A stretch of DNA of 64,000 nt, from positions 124,001-188,000 of the forward strand of contig NZ_JAGQDF010000011.1 in NCBI RefSeq assembly GCF_018069875.1. The letters are read 5' to 3'. Source of the DNA: Ideonella alba. Its GTDB lineage: Bacteria; Pseudomonadota; Gammaproteobacteria; Burkholderiales; Burkholderiaceae_C. Every line of letters begins with the position of its first letter. Position 1 is the first letter of the stretch. Positions 54,650 to 63,528 of the stretch are shown here, in pieces. The position numbers and the translations under genes are program-made. Under the pieces are notes generated by a model that had not been told where the DNA came from, did not search any database, and saw only the letters and a program-made list of their open reading frames with translations.

Positions 54650-55375
54650 ATGAGTTCCTTACGCACTGCGCCCCGACCGCGCCGATGGGGTCTGTGGTTG
54701 GTTGTGCTGGCCTGTGCCGTGTGTCTGGGCATGTCGGCGTTCCAGCTCTGGCGTGCCCACGTCAAGGCCCAGCGCTACGACCAGATCCAGGCCGCCATCG
54801 CGTCGGGCCCCGTGTCGCTGAACGAGGTGCAAGCCCGGGGCGGGGACCTGGGCGCCCTGCCACTGCACACGCTGACCCTGCGTGGCACCTGGCTGCCCGA
54901 GCACACCCTCTTTCTCGACAACCAGATTCGGCGTCGATGGGTGGGCTATCACGTGCTCACGCCCTTCCGGCTGGAGGGCAGCGCGCTCGTCGTGCTGGTC
55001 AATCGTGGCTGGGTGCAGGCGCCGCGCCTGCGCAGTGACCTGCCCCAGGTGGTCACGACGCCGGGGCTCGTGCAACTGACCGGCCAGGCGCGGCCCTTCC
55101 CGCAGCGCGTCTTTGAGCTGGCGCCCGACGTGTCGCCGGGCCGTGTCTGGCAGCATGTTACTGAAGATCGCTACCGGGCCAGATCCGGCCTGGCGGCGAC
55201 CGACCGCATCGCCCCCTTCCTGTTGCTGCAACTCAGCCCGTCCGAGGACGGACTGGCACGCGAGTGGGAGGAGCCGCAACACCCCGCACTGCACCACCTG
55301 GGCTATGCCGCCATGTGGTTGGTGTTTGCCTTGCTCGCCATCGGCTATGGTTGGTTGAGCAGGAGTCGACCTTGA
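54650..55375 (+). CDS. SURF1 family cytochrome oxidase assembly protein
   Basis: This 241-residue protein has two membrane helices at its ends (LWLVVLACAVCLGMSAFQLW and YAAMWLVFALLAIGYGWL) and a periplasmic domain with LRGTWLPEHTLFLDNQ and VLVNRGWV, the Surf1 signature. It helps insert heme a into subunit I. Its stop overlaps the probable TTG start of the next gene. Confidence 0.93.
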   Translation: MSSLRTAPRPRRWGLWLVVLACAVCLGMSAFQLWRAHVKAQRYDQIQAAIASGPVSLNEVQARGGDLGALPLHTLTLRGTWLPEHTLFLDNQIRRRWVGYHVLTPFRLEGSALVVLVNRGWVQAPRLRSDLPQVVTTPGLVQLTGQARPFPQRVFELAPDVSPGRVWQHVTEDRYRARSGLAATDRIAPFLLLQLSPSEDGLAREWEEPQHPALHHLGYAAMWLVFALLAIGYGWLSRSRP

Positions 55376-55950
55376 ACCCGTCCCACACCACAAGCCCTTC
55401 CCAACGCAGCGGCCGGCGCACGCTGCTGCTGATCGCCGCCATCTGCCTGCTGCCGCTGCTGGCGGCCGTGGTGCTTCGCCTGGTGTGGACGCCGCCCAAG
55501 CCAGACAGCCTGGGTGAGCTGCTGCCGCCGCAAGCGCTGGCCTATGACCGGCTGGTGGGCGCGGATGGTCGCCCCTGGCCGCACGAGCAGGTGGCGGATC
55601 GCTGGCTGATCGTCTACGCCTCACCCGGCCAGTGCGATGCGGCCTGCCAGGAAACGCTCTACCTGACCCGCCAGTCGCGCACCGCCCAGGGCAAGGCCAG
55701 CCTGCGGCTGGGCCGCTTGTGGGTGCTGACCGACGATACCCAGCCCGACCCGGCCTTGCTGGCAGCGCACCCGGATCTGCAATGGGCCAGGCTGGTCCAG
55801 CCCGGTGACCTGCCAGAACTGGGCGGCGTGAACCAGGCGCCCCGTCACCTGTTCCTGGTGGACCGGCGCGGCCAGATCGTGATGCGCTACAGCGACCACC
55901 CGGAGCCCATGGCCTTCATCAAGGAACTGGGGCGCCTGATCAAGTTCTGA
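55372..55950 (+). CDS. Sco-like transmembrane oxidase assembly protein
   Basis: This 192-residue protein has one N-terminal helix (LLLIAAICLLPLLAAVVLRL) and a thioredoxin-like domain with a C-x3-C pair (GQCDAAC) as in Sco proteins. The later strand HLFLVDRRGQIVMRY lacks the Sco partner His motif DHTxG. The start is most likely TTG at 55372, which overlaps the surf1 stop (TTGA) and has CAGGAG 8 bases upstream; no suitable ATG exists. It sits between surf1 and ctaA, so a role in oxidase assembly is likely, possibly in thiol rather than copper transfer. Confidence 0.75.
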   Translation: MNPSHTTSPSQRSGRRTLLLIAAICLLPLLAAVVLRLVWTPPKPDSLGELLPPQALAYDRLVGADGRPWPHEQVADRWLIVYASPGQCDAACQETLYLTRQSRTAQGKASLRLGRLWVLTDDTQPDPALLAAHPDLQWARLVQPGDLPELGGVNQAPRHLFLVDRRGQIVMRYSDHPEPMAFIKELGRLIKF

Positions 55951-55966
55951 CGACCTGCGCGACGCC

Positions 55967-57067
55967 ATGCCCCCCGTTCACACCGCTGATGCCTGGCTGC
56001 GCCTGGCGCTGCTGGCCATGGCACTGGCCGCCGTGCCACTGGCATGGTGGTGGTTTCGGCAGCGTCGGCAGCCCATGGCACGGCGGCTGGCGGCGCTCAC
56101 CGCGCTGACCCTGTTCCTGACCCTGGACCTGATCGCCTTTGGTGCCTTCACGCGCCTGAGCGACTCGGGCCTGGGCTGCCCCGATTGGCCGGGCTGCTAT
56201 GGCCGGGCCAGCCCGGTGGGCGCGAGTGCGCACATTGCGGCGGCCGAGGCCGTGCTGCCCGATGGCCCGGTGACGCAGACCAAGGCCTGGATCGAGATGA
56301 CCCATCGCTACCTGGCCATGGCAGTGGGTCTGCTGATCCTGATCAGCGCCGTGGCCAGCTGGCGGCACCGGCAGGTGCTGCCGCACTCGTGGCTCTGGAG
56401 CCTGGGCACGCTGGCCTGGGTGATCGTGCAAGGCCTGTTCGGCAAGTACACGGTGACGCTCAAGCTGTATCCGGCCATCGTCACCCTGCACTTGCTGGGC
56501 GCGGTGACCCTGCTGGCCTTGCTGGTGATCCAGCATGCGTCGTTCACACGCCGCGCTGAGGCGCCCATCCCGGCGGCCACGGCGCGCTGGCTGCCCTGGG
56601 CCCTGGTGGCCCTGGTCATGCAGATCGCGCTGGGTGGCTGGGTCAGCACCAACTATGCCGTGCTGGCGTGCCAGGACTTTCCGGGCTGCAACGGCGACGG
56701 CTGGCCGACCATGGCCTGGACCGAGGGCTTCGCGCTGCTGCGCGAACTGGGCCACACCGCCGACGGCCGCATCCTGTCCTTCGAGGCGCTGGTGGCGATC
56801 CACTGGACCCATCGGCTGTTTGCGCTGATGGCTGCCCTGGCGGTGGGGACCGTGGCCGTGTGCCTGTGGCGCGTGCCAGGCTGGCGCCGGCCGGCAGCGT
56901 GGCTGGCCGGTCTGCTGCTGCTGCAGGTGCTGACCGGGCTGAGCAACGTGGTGCTGCGCTGGCCGTTGCTGGGCGCGCTGATGCACACCGTCGGGGCCGC
57001 CAGCCTGGCGGGCGTGCTGGTGTCGGTGATCGCGCGGCGGCGCTTCAGCGCTTCGGCCGGTTCCTGA
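55967..57067 (+). CDS. ctaA: Heme A synthase
   Basis: This 366-residue eight-helix membrane enzyme oxidises the C8 methyl of heme O. It shows GAFTRLSDSGLGCPDWPGCYG (conserved Glu/Arg-Leu-Ser loop and Cys pair) and a His in EMTHRYLAM. The second half mirrors it with QIALGGWVSTNYAVLACQDF and IHWTHRLFAL. It provides heme A for CtaD, using heme O made by the distant ctaB product. The 3' end overlaps the converging bioC-like gene by 23 bases. Confidence 0.95.
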   Translation: MPPVHTADAWLRLALLAMALAAVPLAWWWFRQRRQPMARRLAALTALTLFLTLDLIAFGAFTRLSDSGLGCPDWPGCYGRASPVGASAHIAAAEAVLPDGPVTQTKAWIEMTHRYLAMAVGLLILISAVASWRHRQVLPHSWLWSLGTLAWVIVQGLFGKYTVTLKLYPAIVTLHLLGAVTLLALLVIQHASFTRRAEAPIPAATARWLPWALVALVMQIALGGWVSTNYAVLACQDFPGCNGDGWPTMAWTEGFALLRELGHTADGRILSFEALVAIHWTHRLFALMAALAVGTVAVCLWRVPGWRRPAAWLAGLLLLQVLTGLSNVVLRWPLLGALMHTVGAASLAGVLVSVIARRRFSASAGS

Positions 57068-57902
57068 GCATGGCGCTCATGTCGTCGAGGCCGATGCGAA
57101 CCTCGGCGCTGACGGCCGGCCCGCGGTCCAGGCCACGGATGGCGTGCCCGTAGACCAGTTCCAGGCGCAGCGCGATGCGGCCCTGCGCGTCGGCGCGCGC
57201 TGACAGCGCGTCCAGCAGCCGTTGCCGCCACGACGGCGTGCGCAGGCCGCTGAAGCGCGCCGGGTCGGCGTTGGCGCCGAGCTCGCGCAACTCGGCCAGC
57301 AGCGCCTCGGGCGACGACCAGGTCAGGGTCAGCGTCTCCTGGTCCATCACCGGGCCCTCGTAGCCGGCGGCCACCAGCATGTCGCCCAGGTCGTGCATGT
57401 CGACCAGCGGTGCCATCGGCGAGCCCCAGCCCGCCTGGCTGTAGAGCTGGCGCAACTCGTCCAGCGTGCCGGGGCCCAGGGTGCTGAACATCAGCGCGCC
57501 CTGCGGCGCCAGACGCCGGCGCCAATCGGCCAGCAGCGCCGGCGGATCGGCGGCCCAGTGCAGTTGCATCACCGACCACAGCAGGTCGGCTTCACCATCG
57601 GCCAGCGCGGTCGGCGCGGGGGTCAGCAGGCGCTGCCACCAGCGCCCGCCCGGTGGCGGCGCACCGGCGCGGTCGATCTGCGCGCCGGGACAGGCCTCGG
57701 CCAGGACCGAGGCCGGGCCGCCTGCGCTGCCGGACAGGTCCAGCACCCGCCGAGGCGCCTGACGGAACACGACCAGGCGCTCGGCCAGTCGGCGCGCGGA
57801 TTCGGCATGCAGCCAGGGCGCGGCGCCGGCCCGCTGCTGACGCCCCTGCACGCGCTGCGCGGTCCGGGCGTCCAGCGCGCGAGGGGCGGGAGAGGTACTC
57901 AT
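57045..57902 (-). CDS. bioC: Malonyl-ACP O-methyltransferase-like protein (BioC)
   Basis: This 285-residue SAM-dependent methyltransferase has the glycine-rich SAM loop VLDLSGSAGGPASVLAEA, post-I acidic segment, LLWSVMQLHWAADPPALL, and LVDMHDLGDMLVAAGYEGPVMDQE, typical of beta/gammaproteobacterial BioC. BioC starts pimelate synthesis for biotin by methylating malonyl-ACP. The ATG at 57902 is next to the divergent comF promoter. No other bio gene is in the window, so the assignment is by sequence pattern only. Confidence 0.8.
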   Translation of the reverse strand: MSTSPAPRALDARTAQRVQGRQQRAGAAPWLHAESARRLAERLVVFRQAPRRVLDLSGSAGGPASVLAEACPGAQIDRAGAPPPGGRWWQRLLTPAPTALADGEADLLWSVMQLHWAADPPALLADWRRRLAPQGALMFSTLGPGTLDELRQLYSQAGWGSPMAPLVDMHDLGDMLVAAGYEGPVMDQETLTLTWSSPEALLAELRELGANADPARFSGLRTPSWRQRLLDALSARADAQGRIALRLELVYGHAIRGLDRGPAVSAEVRIGLDDMSAMLRNRPKR

Positions 57903-57912
57903 GGCGCGGCAG

Positions 57913-57918
57913 TATATT
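57913..57918 (+). promoter_or_regulatory. Candidate -10 box (TATATT) of comF, overlapping one for bioC
   Basis: TATATT ends 6 bases before the comF ATG at 57925. On the other strand bases 57911-57916 read TATACT and end 8 bases before the bioC ATG. Both transcripts could be leaderless or nearly so and would compete for polymerase. Confidence 0.45.
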
Positions 57919-57924
57919 GAGGCC

Positions 57925-58629
57925 ATGCCGCCGCCCGCCGCCCTGGGGACATGGCTGCCAGCTTGGCGGCCCGCGCCGCCGCCGCAGGTCTGCGCGGTCT
58001 GCGGCGGCTGGGCGCGCGGCCCGGCCTGCCCGGACTGCCTGGCCCGCTTCGCGGCGCCGCGGCCGCGCTGCGGGCGCTGCGCGCTGCCCCTGCCGGCCGG
58101 GCAGCCGCTGTGCGGGCGCTGCCAGCTGTCGCCGCCGCCCTTCAGCCGCGCGGTGGTGGCGCTGGACTATGGATTTCCATGGGACCGCCTGGTGTCACGC
58201 TGGAAGCAGTCGGGCGACCTGGCGCTGACGGGTCTGTTCGCGCTGCTGATGCGTCCGGTGCTGTCGGCCGAGCCGCCGGTGGACGCGGTGCTGCCCATGC
58301 CCGCCTCACCTGCGCGCCTGCGCGAGCGCGGCTACGACCAGGCGCTGCTGCTGGCCCGCGCGGTGGACGCGCGCGCCGATGGCGGCCTGCTGCGCCGCTG
58401 GCGCGACACGCCGCACCAGACCGGCCTGGACCGGGCTGCGCGCCAGGCCAATCTGCGCGGCGCCTTCATGCTGGCGCCGGGCCGGCGTGCCGAGGTGCAG
58501 GGGCGCCACCTGGCGCTGGTCGATGACGTGATGACCACCGGCGCCAGCGTCACCGAGGCCAGCCGGGTGCTGCGTGAGGCCGGCGCCGCCTCGGTCAGCC
58601 TGTGGCTGCTGGCGCGCACCCCCGAGTGA
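57925..58629 (+). CDS. comF: ComF-family phosphoribosyltransferase-like protein
   Basis: This 234-residue protein has two Cys4-type zinc ribbons near the N-terminus (CAVCGG...CPDC and CGRC...CGRC), then a type I phosphoribosyltransferase fold with PMPASPARLRERGYDQALLLA and the PRPP-type loop LALVDDVMTTGASV. ComF is involved in DNA uptake in several bacteria. I prefer the ATG at 57925; an in-frame ATG at 57901 overlaps the divergent bioC start and lies upstream of the likely -10 box. Confidence 0.88.
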   Translation: MPPPAALGTWLPAWRPAPPPQVCAVCGGWARGPACPDCLARFAAPRPRCGRCALPLPAGQPLCGRCQLSPPPFSRAVVALDYGFPWDRLVSRWKQSGDLALTGLFALLMRPVLSAEPPVDAVLPMPASPARLRERGYDQALLLARAVDARADGGLLRRWRDTPHQTGLDRAARQANLRGAFMLAPGRRAEVQGRHLALVDDVMTTGASVTEASRVLREAGAASVSLWLLARTPE

Positions 58630-58636
58630 GCGGGCC

Positions 58637-58642
58637 GACAAT
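58637..58642 (+). promoter_or_regulatory. Candidate -10 box (GACAAT) of trmL
   Basis: GACAAT ends 6 bases before the trmL ATG at 58649. It is weak as a hexamer and supported mainly by the same spacing at other genes of the window. Confidence 0.3.
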
Positions 58643-58648
58643 CGGGCC

Positions 58649-59116
58649 ATGTTCCGCATTGTCCTGGTCCACCCCGAGATCCCGCCCAACACCGGCAACG
58701 TCATTCGCCTGGCGGCCAACACCGGTTGCGCGCTGCACCTGATCGAGCCGCTGGGCTTCTCGATGGACGACAAGCTGCTGCGCCGCGCCGGCCTGGACTA
58801 CCACGAGTACGCGCCGGTGCGCCGGCATGCCGACTGGGACGCTTTCGTGGCGGCCGAGCAGCCCGACCCGGCGCGCTGCTTCGCCTTCACCACCCGCGGC
58901 AGCCGGCCGCTGGGCGAACTGGCGTGGCAGCCGGGCGACGTGCTGGTCTTCGGGGCGGAGAGCGTCGGTCTGCCGGCCGCGCTGCGCGAGCGCTTCCCGC
59001 CCGCGCAACGAGTCCGGTTGCCGATGCGGCCGGGTCAGCGCAGCCTGAACCTGAGCAATGCCGTGGCGGTGGCGGTGTTCGATGCCTGGCGCAGCCAGGG
59101 CTATGCCGGCAGCTGA
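58649..59116 (+). CDS. trmL: tRNA (cytidine(34)-2'-O)-methyltransferase
   Basis: This 155-residue SPOUT-class methyltransferase has HPEIPPNTGNVIRLAANTG at the N-terminus and the knot motifs LVFGAESVGLP and LPMRPGQRSLNLSNAVAV, the TrmL/YibK pattern. It methylates the wobble base of tRNA-Leu isoacceptors. It is 19 bases after comF. Confidence 0.94.
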   Translation: MFRIVLVHPEIPPNTGNVIRLAANTGCALHLIEPLGFSMDDKLLRRAGLDYHEYAPVRRHADWDAFVAAEQPDPARCFAFTTRGSRPLGELAWQPGDVLVFGAESVGLPAALRERFPPAQRVRLPMRPGQRSLNLSNAVAVAVFDAWRSQGYAGS

Positions 59117-59133
59117 GCCGTTGCCTTCGACCC

Positions 59134-62100
59134 TCAGACCAGCTCGTCCACCAGCGCCAGCAGACGCGCGATGTCCACCGGCTTGGTGACGTAGCCGCGC
59201 ACGCCAGCCGCCTGGGCGCTGGCCAGGCGCTCCTGGGTGGCGTCGGCCGACACGGCCAGCACCGGCACCTCGGCCAGGCGCGGGTCGGCGCGCCAGCGGG
59301 CCAGCACCTCCAGGCCGTCCATGTCGGGCAGGTGCATGTCCAGCAGCAGCAGGTCAGGCAACTGGGCGCGGGCGGCGGCCAGGCCTTCGGCGCCGGTGGC
59401 GGCCACCGTCAGGCTCAGCCAGGGCCGCTGCGCGAGCACGCCGCGCATCACCTCGGCATTGGTTTCGTTGTCCTCGATGTAGAGCACATGGGCGGGCGCA
59501 CGCACCGGCACCGGCGCACCCGCCGTGGCGGGCGCGGCCTCCGAGGCCGGGTCGGCGCCGGCGGCCGGCAGGCACAGGCGGAACACCGAGCCCTGGCCCG
59601 GCGCGCTGCGCGCCTGCAGCTGGCCGCCCATGGCCTCGGCCAGGCGCAGGCTGATCACCAGACCCAGGCCGGTGCCTTCGACACCCGAATGCTCGCGGCC
59701 CAGCCGGTTGAAGGGCTCGAACAGATGGGCCAGCTGCTCCGGCGTCAGGCCCTCGCCCTCATCGGCCACCTCGATGCACACGCCGTCCCCGTGATCGACC
59801 ACGCTGCAGCGCACCGCGCCACCCTCGCGGTTGTACTTGGCGGCATTGCTCAGCAGGTTGGTCAGGATCTGGCGCAGGCGCAGCGGATCGGCCCAGACCC
59901 GCCGGGTGCTCTGGCTGCGCACCGGCTCAAAGACCAGGCGGCGGGGGGCCGCCGTGGGCGCCAGCATGGTGATGCATTCCTGCAGCAGCACGGCCGGGTC
60001 CACCGACTGCGGGCTCAGCCGCAACTCGCCCGATTCGATGCGCGCCAGGTCCATCATTTCGTTGATCAGACCCAGCAGGTGCCAGCCGGCCTGCTGCACC
60101 TGGTCGTTCCACTCGCGCTGGCGCGGCGTCAGCGCCGGTGAGCGCTCCAGGCCCAGCAGCTGGCCAAAGCCCAGGATGGCGTTCAGCGGCGTGCGCAGCT
60201 CGTGGCTGATGCGCGACAGGAATTCGCTCTTGGCGCGGCTGGCGGCCTCGGCGCTTTCGCGCGCACGCTCGGCCTGGGCCAGACGCAGGTGCTCGGTGAC
60301 GTCCTCGATCACGCCCACCACATGGTGCGGCCGGCCCTCGGCGTCGCGCAGCAGGCCCAGGGTGACCTGCACTTCCAGCGGCTCGGCGCCCTCGCGCTGC
60401 AGCTGGCGCCGCGCCTGCCACAGGCCGCGGGTGTCGGCCAGTTGCGCCACCAGCGCGCGGTCATGGCCTTCGGGGCCGGGCAGCAGGCGCGCCAGGCTCA
60501 GGCGGGCCAGCGCCTCGGCGCCGTCCGGCGGCAGACCCAGCATCGTGCGCAGGCGTGGGTTGGCCTCGCGCAGCCGGCCTTCCAGGTCGGCATAGACCAC
60601 GCCGGTGGGGATGTTGTCCACGATGGCGCGCCAGCGGGCCTCGCTGTCGCGCAGCCGCTCCTCGGCGCGGCGGCGTTCCTGCACCTCGTGGCGCAGGTCG
60701 CTGGTGCGCTCGGCCACCGCGTCCTCGACGCGCCGCTGGCGGCCGGTGATCGACAGCAGCAGCATGCCCAGCAGGCCGGCGAACAGCAGGCCGCCCACGC
60801 CGAACAGGCCGGTCAGCCACGGTGCATCGTCCGGCACCTGGCTGGGCGCGGCGCTGAGCCGCAGCTCCCAGCTGCGGCCGCCGAAGCTGGTCAGGCGGCG
60901 GTAGCTGAGATGGCCGGCCGGCAGGGCAGCGGCGCAGGCCGGTGGGCCGGCCAGCAGGGCCCGCGGTCCCTGGCCGTCGCGATCGACCAGGCAGGCTGTC
61001 AGGTAGGGCGGCGCGGTGGCCATGATGCGCGACAGCGTTTCACCGGTGCGCAGGGTCACGAAGGCCACGCCCTCCAGCCGGGCCCGCGGACCCTGGCCCA
61101 GCACCTGGCCGTCCGGCCGCATCACCGCGCGGTAGACCACCACGCCGGTCTCGTCGCCCAGCGCCTGGGTCAGGCGGAAGCCTTCGCTGGCACGGGCCTG
61201 TTCGTCCGCCAGTGCGCGTCCGATGGCCTGGCGAACCGCCGGGATCGACAACTGGTTGACGCCCAGCGCCACCTGGTTCGGGCCGAGCGGCGTGATGCGG
61301 CGCATGGCCACCACGTCCTCGTCGTCGGCGGTCAGGCTGGGCGGCGCGTCGGCGCGGTTGAACACCCGCCAGGCCCGACCATCCCGGGCGGCGATCCGGG
61401 CCTGGGCAGCGGCCAGATCCGCGCGCATCAGCCGCTGACCGAAGCCCAGCGCCACCAGGTGCGGCGACTCCTTGAGCCAGGCCTGGGCGGCGCGGTCGAA
61501 CTCGTCCACGGTGACGTCGTCCGAGGCCAGGTACAGGCCGTGGATGGCCTCCAGTGCATGCAGCGGCGTGCGCAGGCCCCAGTCGAAGACGTCGGCGGTG
61601 CGGGTGGCGTCGCGCTCGAAGGCGCTGCGCAGGCGCTGGGCGTCACCCCGGCCGACCAGCAGCGTGGTGGTGGCCACCGCGGCCACCAGCGCCAACATCG
61701 GCAGCGCCACCGTCAGCCGGCGCGAGCGCCACAGGTGCGCCGGCTGGCCGACCAGCGTGAGCGCGATCGGCGCACCCAGCAGCACGCCCAGTGCGTCGCC
61801 AGTCCACCAGGACAGCCAGGTGCTGACCAGGGCGTCGCGGCCCAGCGCGCCGGTGCCGCCCAGCACCGACACGGCCACGCTGGCGCTGACGGTGCAGGCC
61901 AGCACGCCGGCCAGCAGGAACAGCTGCAGCACGTCGCGCGGCTCGGACAGGTCGCGCGGCGGCCGCAGTCGGCGGCGCACCAGACGTGCGCCCAGCTCGG
62001 CCTGGGCCGCCGCACCCAGCGCGATCAGGCCACCGCTGAGCAGGCTGATCCAGTCGGTCTGGCCGCGGGCACTGCCCAGCAGGGTGTTGACGGCGAAGGC

Positions 62101-62316
62101 CCCCAGCAGGCTGCCCACCCAGCCGGCGCGCCCCCAGGTCAGTGTGGCGACCAGGGCGATGCCGGTCGACGGGTACAAGGGGGCCGCGAACGACGGTGGC
62201 GCCGCCAGCCACAGCGCCAGGGCCGCCGTGGCGGCGTAAGCCAGCGCGGTCAGCAGCGCCACCCCGGCCTGGCGGGCCAGGGCGCTGGGGGCGTTCTCGG
62301 CGTGGCCGGAGCTCAT
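59134..62316 (-). CDS. MASE1-CHASE-PAS hybrid sensor histidine kinase
   Basis: This 1060-residue membrane kinase has, in order, a MASE1 multi-helix sensor (~15-240), a periplasmic CHASE domain (~245-490), another helix (LFGVGGLLFAGLLGMLLLSI), and a PAS domain (~560-680). A histidine kinase core follows with phospho-acceptor H705 in SHELRTPLN and ATPase boxes NLLSNAAKYN and GTGLGLVIS, then a C-terminal receiver with D993 in LLLDMHLPDMDG. The domain set suggests sensing of small extracellular ligands such as adenine derivatives or peptides. No output regulator is encoded next to it, so an Hpt protein or phosphotransfer partner must lie elsewhere. Confidence 0.9.
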   Translation of the reverse strand: MSSGHAENAPSALARQAGVALLTALAYAATAALALWLAAPPSFAAPLYPSTGIALVATLTWGRAGWVGSLLGAFAVNTLLGSARGQTDWISLLSGGLIALGAAAQAELGARLVRRRLRPPRDLSEPRDVLQLFLLAGVLACTVSASVAVSVLGGTGALGRDALVSTWLSWWTGDALGVLLGAPIALTLVGQPAHLWRSRRLTVALPMLALVAAVATTTLLVGRGDAQRLRSAFERDATRTADVFDWGLRTPLHALEAIHGLYLASDDVTVDEFDRAAQAWLKESPHLVALGFGQRLMRADLAAAQARIAARDGRAWRVFNRADAPPSLTADDEDVVAMRRITPLGPNQVALGVNQLSIPAVRQAIGRALADEQARASEGFRLTQALGDETGVVVYRAVMRPDGQVLGQGPRARLEGVAFVTLRTGETLSRIMATAPPYLTACLVDRDGQGPRALLAGPPACAAALPAGHLSYRRLTSFGGRSWELRLSAAPSQVPDDAPWLTGLFGVGGLLFAGLLGMLLLSITGRQRRVEDAVAERTSDLRHEVQERRRAEERLRDSEARWRAIVDNIPTGVVYADLEGRLREANPRLRTMLGLPPDGAEALARLSLARLLPGPEGHDRALVAQLADTRGLWQARRQLQREGAEPLEVQVTLGLLRDAEGRPHHVVGVIEDVTEHLRLAQAERARESAEAASRAKSEFLSRISHELRTPLNAILGFGQLLGLERSPALTPRQREWNDQVQQAGWHLLGLINEMMDLARIESGELRLSPQSVDPAVLLQECITMLAPTAAPRRLVFEPVRSQSTRRVWADPLRLRQILTNLLSNAAKYNREGGAVRCSVVDHGDGVCIEVADEGEGLTPEQLAHLFEPFNRLGREHSGVEGTGLGLVISLRLAEAMGGQLQARSAPGQGSVFRLCLPAAGADPASEAAPATAGAPVPVRAPAHVLYIEDNETNAEVMRGVLAQRPWLSLTVAATGAEGLAAARAQLPDLLLLDMHLPDMDGLEVLARWRADPRLAEVPVLAVSADATQERLASAQAAGVRGYVTKPVDIARLLALVDELV

Positions 62317-62353
62317 CGTGGGGCGCTGGCAGGCGCGCAGGCCGGAAGCAGGC

Positions 62354-63448
62354 TCAGACGTTGAACAGGAAGTTCATCACGTCGCCATCCTTGACGACGT
62401 ACTCCTTGCCTTCGGCGCGCATCTTGCCGGCATCCTTGGCGCCCTGCTCGCCCTTGAACTGGATGAAGTCCTCGTAGGCGATGGTCTGGGCGCGGATGAA
62501 ACCACGTTCGAAATCGCCATGGATGACCCCGGCAGCCTGCGGCGCGGTGTCACCGATGTGGATGGTCCAGGCGCGCACCTCCTTCACGCCGGCGGTGAAG
62601 TAGGTCTGCAGGCCCAGCAGCTTGAAGGCGGCGCGGATCAGGCGGTTCAGGCCCGGCTCGTCCTGGCCCATCTCGGCCAGGAAGAGGGCGCGGTCCTCGT
62701 CATCCATCTCGGCCAGCTCGCTCTCGGTCTTGGCACAGATGGCCACCACCTCGCCCTTCTGGGCGGCGGCATACTCGCGCAGGCGGTCGAGGAAGGGGTT
62801 GTTCTCGAAACCGGTCTCGGCCACGTTGCCGACGAACATCGCCGGCTTGGCGGTGATCAGGCACAGCGGCTTGAGCAGCACCCACTCTTCCTTGCTGAAC
62901 TCGACCGAGCGCACCGGCCTGGCTTCGTCCAGCGCGGCGCGGCACTTCTCGAGCACCTTGACCAGGGCCGCCGCCTCCTTGTCGTTGCCGCTCTTGGCCG
63001 CCTTGGTGTAGCGCTGCAGGCTCTTCTCAACCGTGCTCAGGTCGGCCAGGCACAGCTCGGTCTGGATGACCTCGATGTCGGCGATCGGGTCGACCTTGCC
63101 GGCCACGTGGATCACGTTCTCGTCCTCGAAGCAGCGCACCACGTTGACGATCGCGTCGGTCTCGCGGATGTGGCTGAGGAACTGGTTGCCCAGGCCTTCG
63201 CCCTTGCTGGCGCCCGCCACCAGACCGGCGATGTCGACGAACTCGACGATGGCCGGCAGCACCCGCTCGGGCTGGACGATCTGGGCCAGCGCGGCCAGGC
63301 GCGGATCGGGCACCTCGACCACGCCCACATTGGGCTCGATCGTGCAGAAGGGGTAGTTCTCGGCGGCGATGCCGGCCTTCGTCAGGGCATTGAACAGGGT
63401 GGACTTGCCGACGTTGGGCAGGCCAACGATGCCGCACTTGAGGCTCAT
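62354..63448 (-). CDS. ychF: Redox-regulated ATPase YchF (Obg-like)
   Basis: This 364-residue P-loop protein has GLPNVGKS at 9-16, [17 protein letters not shown] (switch region), a coiled-coil insertion, and a C-terminal TGS domain ([13 protein letters not shown] to the end MNFLFNV). YchF hydrolyses ATP and binds ribosomes. The conserved part and normal length set the start at the ATG at 63448; the frame is open a little further upstream. Confidence 0.97.
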   Translation of the reverse strand: MSLKCGIVGLPNVGKSTLFNALTKAGIAAENYPFCTIEPNVGVVEVPDPRLAALAQIVQPERVLPAIVEFVDIAGLVAGASKGEGLGNQFLSHIRETDAIVNVVRCFEDENVIHVAGKVDPIADIEVIQTELCLADLSTVEKSLQRYTKAAKSGNDKEAAALVKVLEKCRAALDEARPVRSVEFSKEEWVLLKPLCLITAKPAMFVGNVAETGFENNPFLDRLREYAAAQKGEVVAICAKTESELAEMDDEDRALFLAEMGQDEPGLNRLIRAAFKLLGLQTYFTAGVKEVRAWTIHIGDTAPQAAGVIHGDFERGFIRAQTIAYEDFIQFKGEQGAKDAGKMRAEGKEYVVKDGDVMNFLFNV

Positions 63449-63516
63449 GGGGATTCCTGGGGTTCTGGGGGGCGCTGGAGGTTTCCAGGCATAACCCGCC
63501 ATTTTAGGGCGGTGCC

Positions 63517-63522
63517 TACAAT
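63517..63522 (+). promoter_or_regulatory. Candidate -10 box (TACAAT) of the ubiH-like gene
   Basis: TACAAT ends 6 bases before the ATG at 63529, so the transcript would start at the start codon. No good -35 hexamer was seen. Confidence 0.45.
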
Positions 63523-63528
63523 GCCGGG

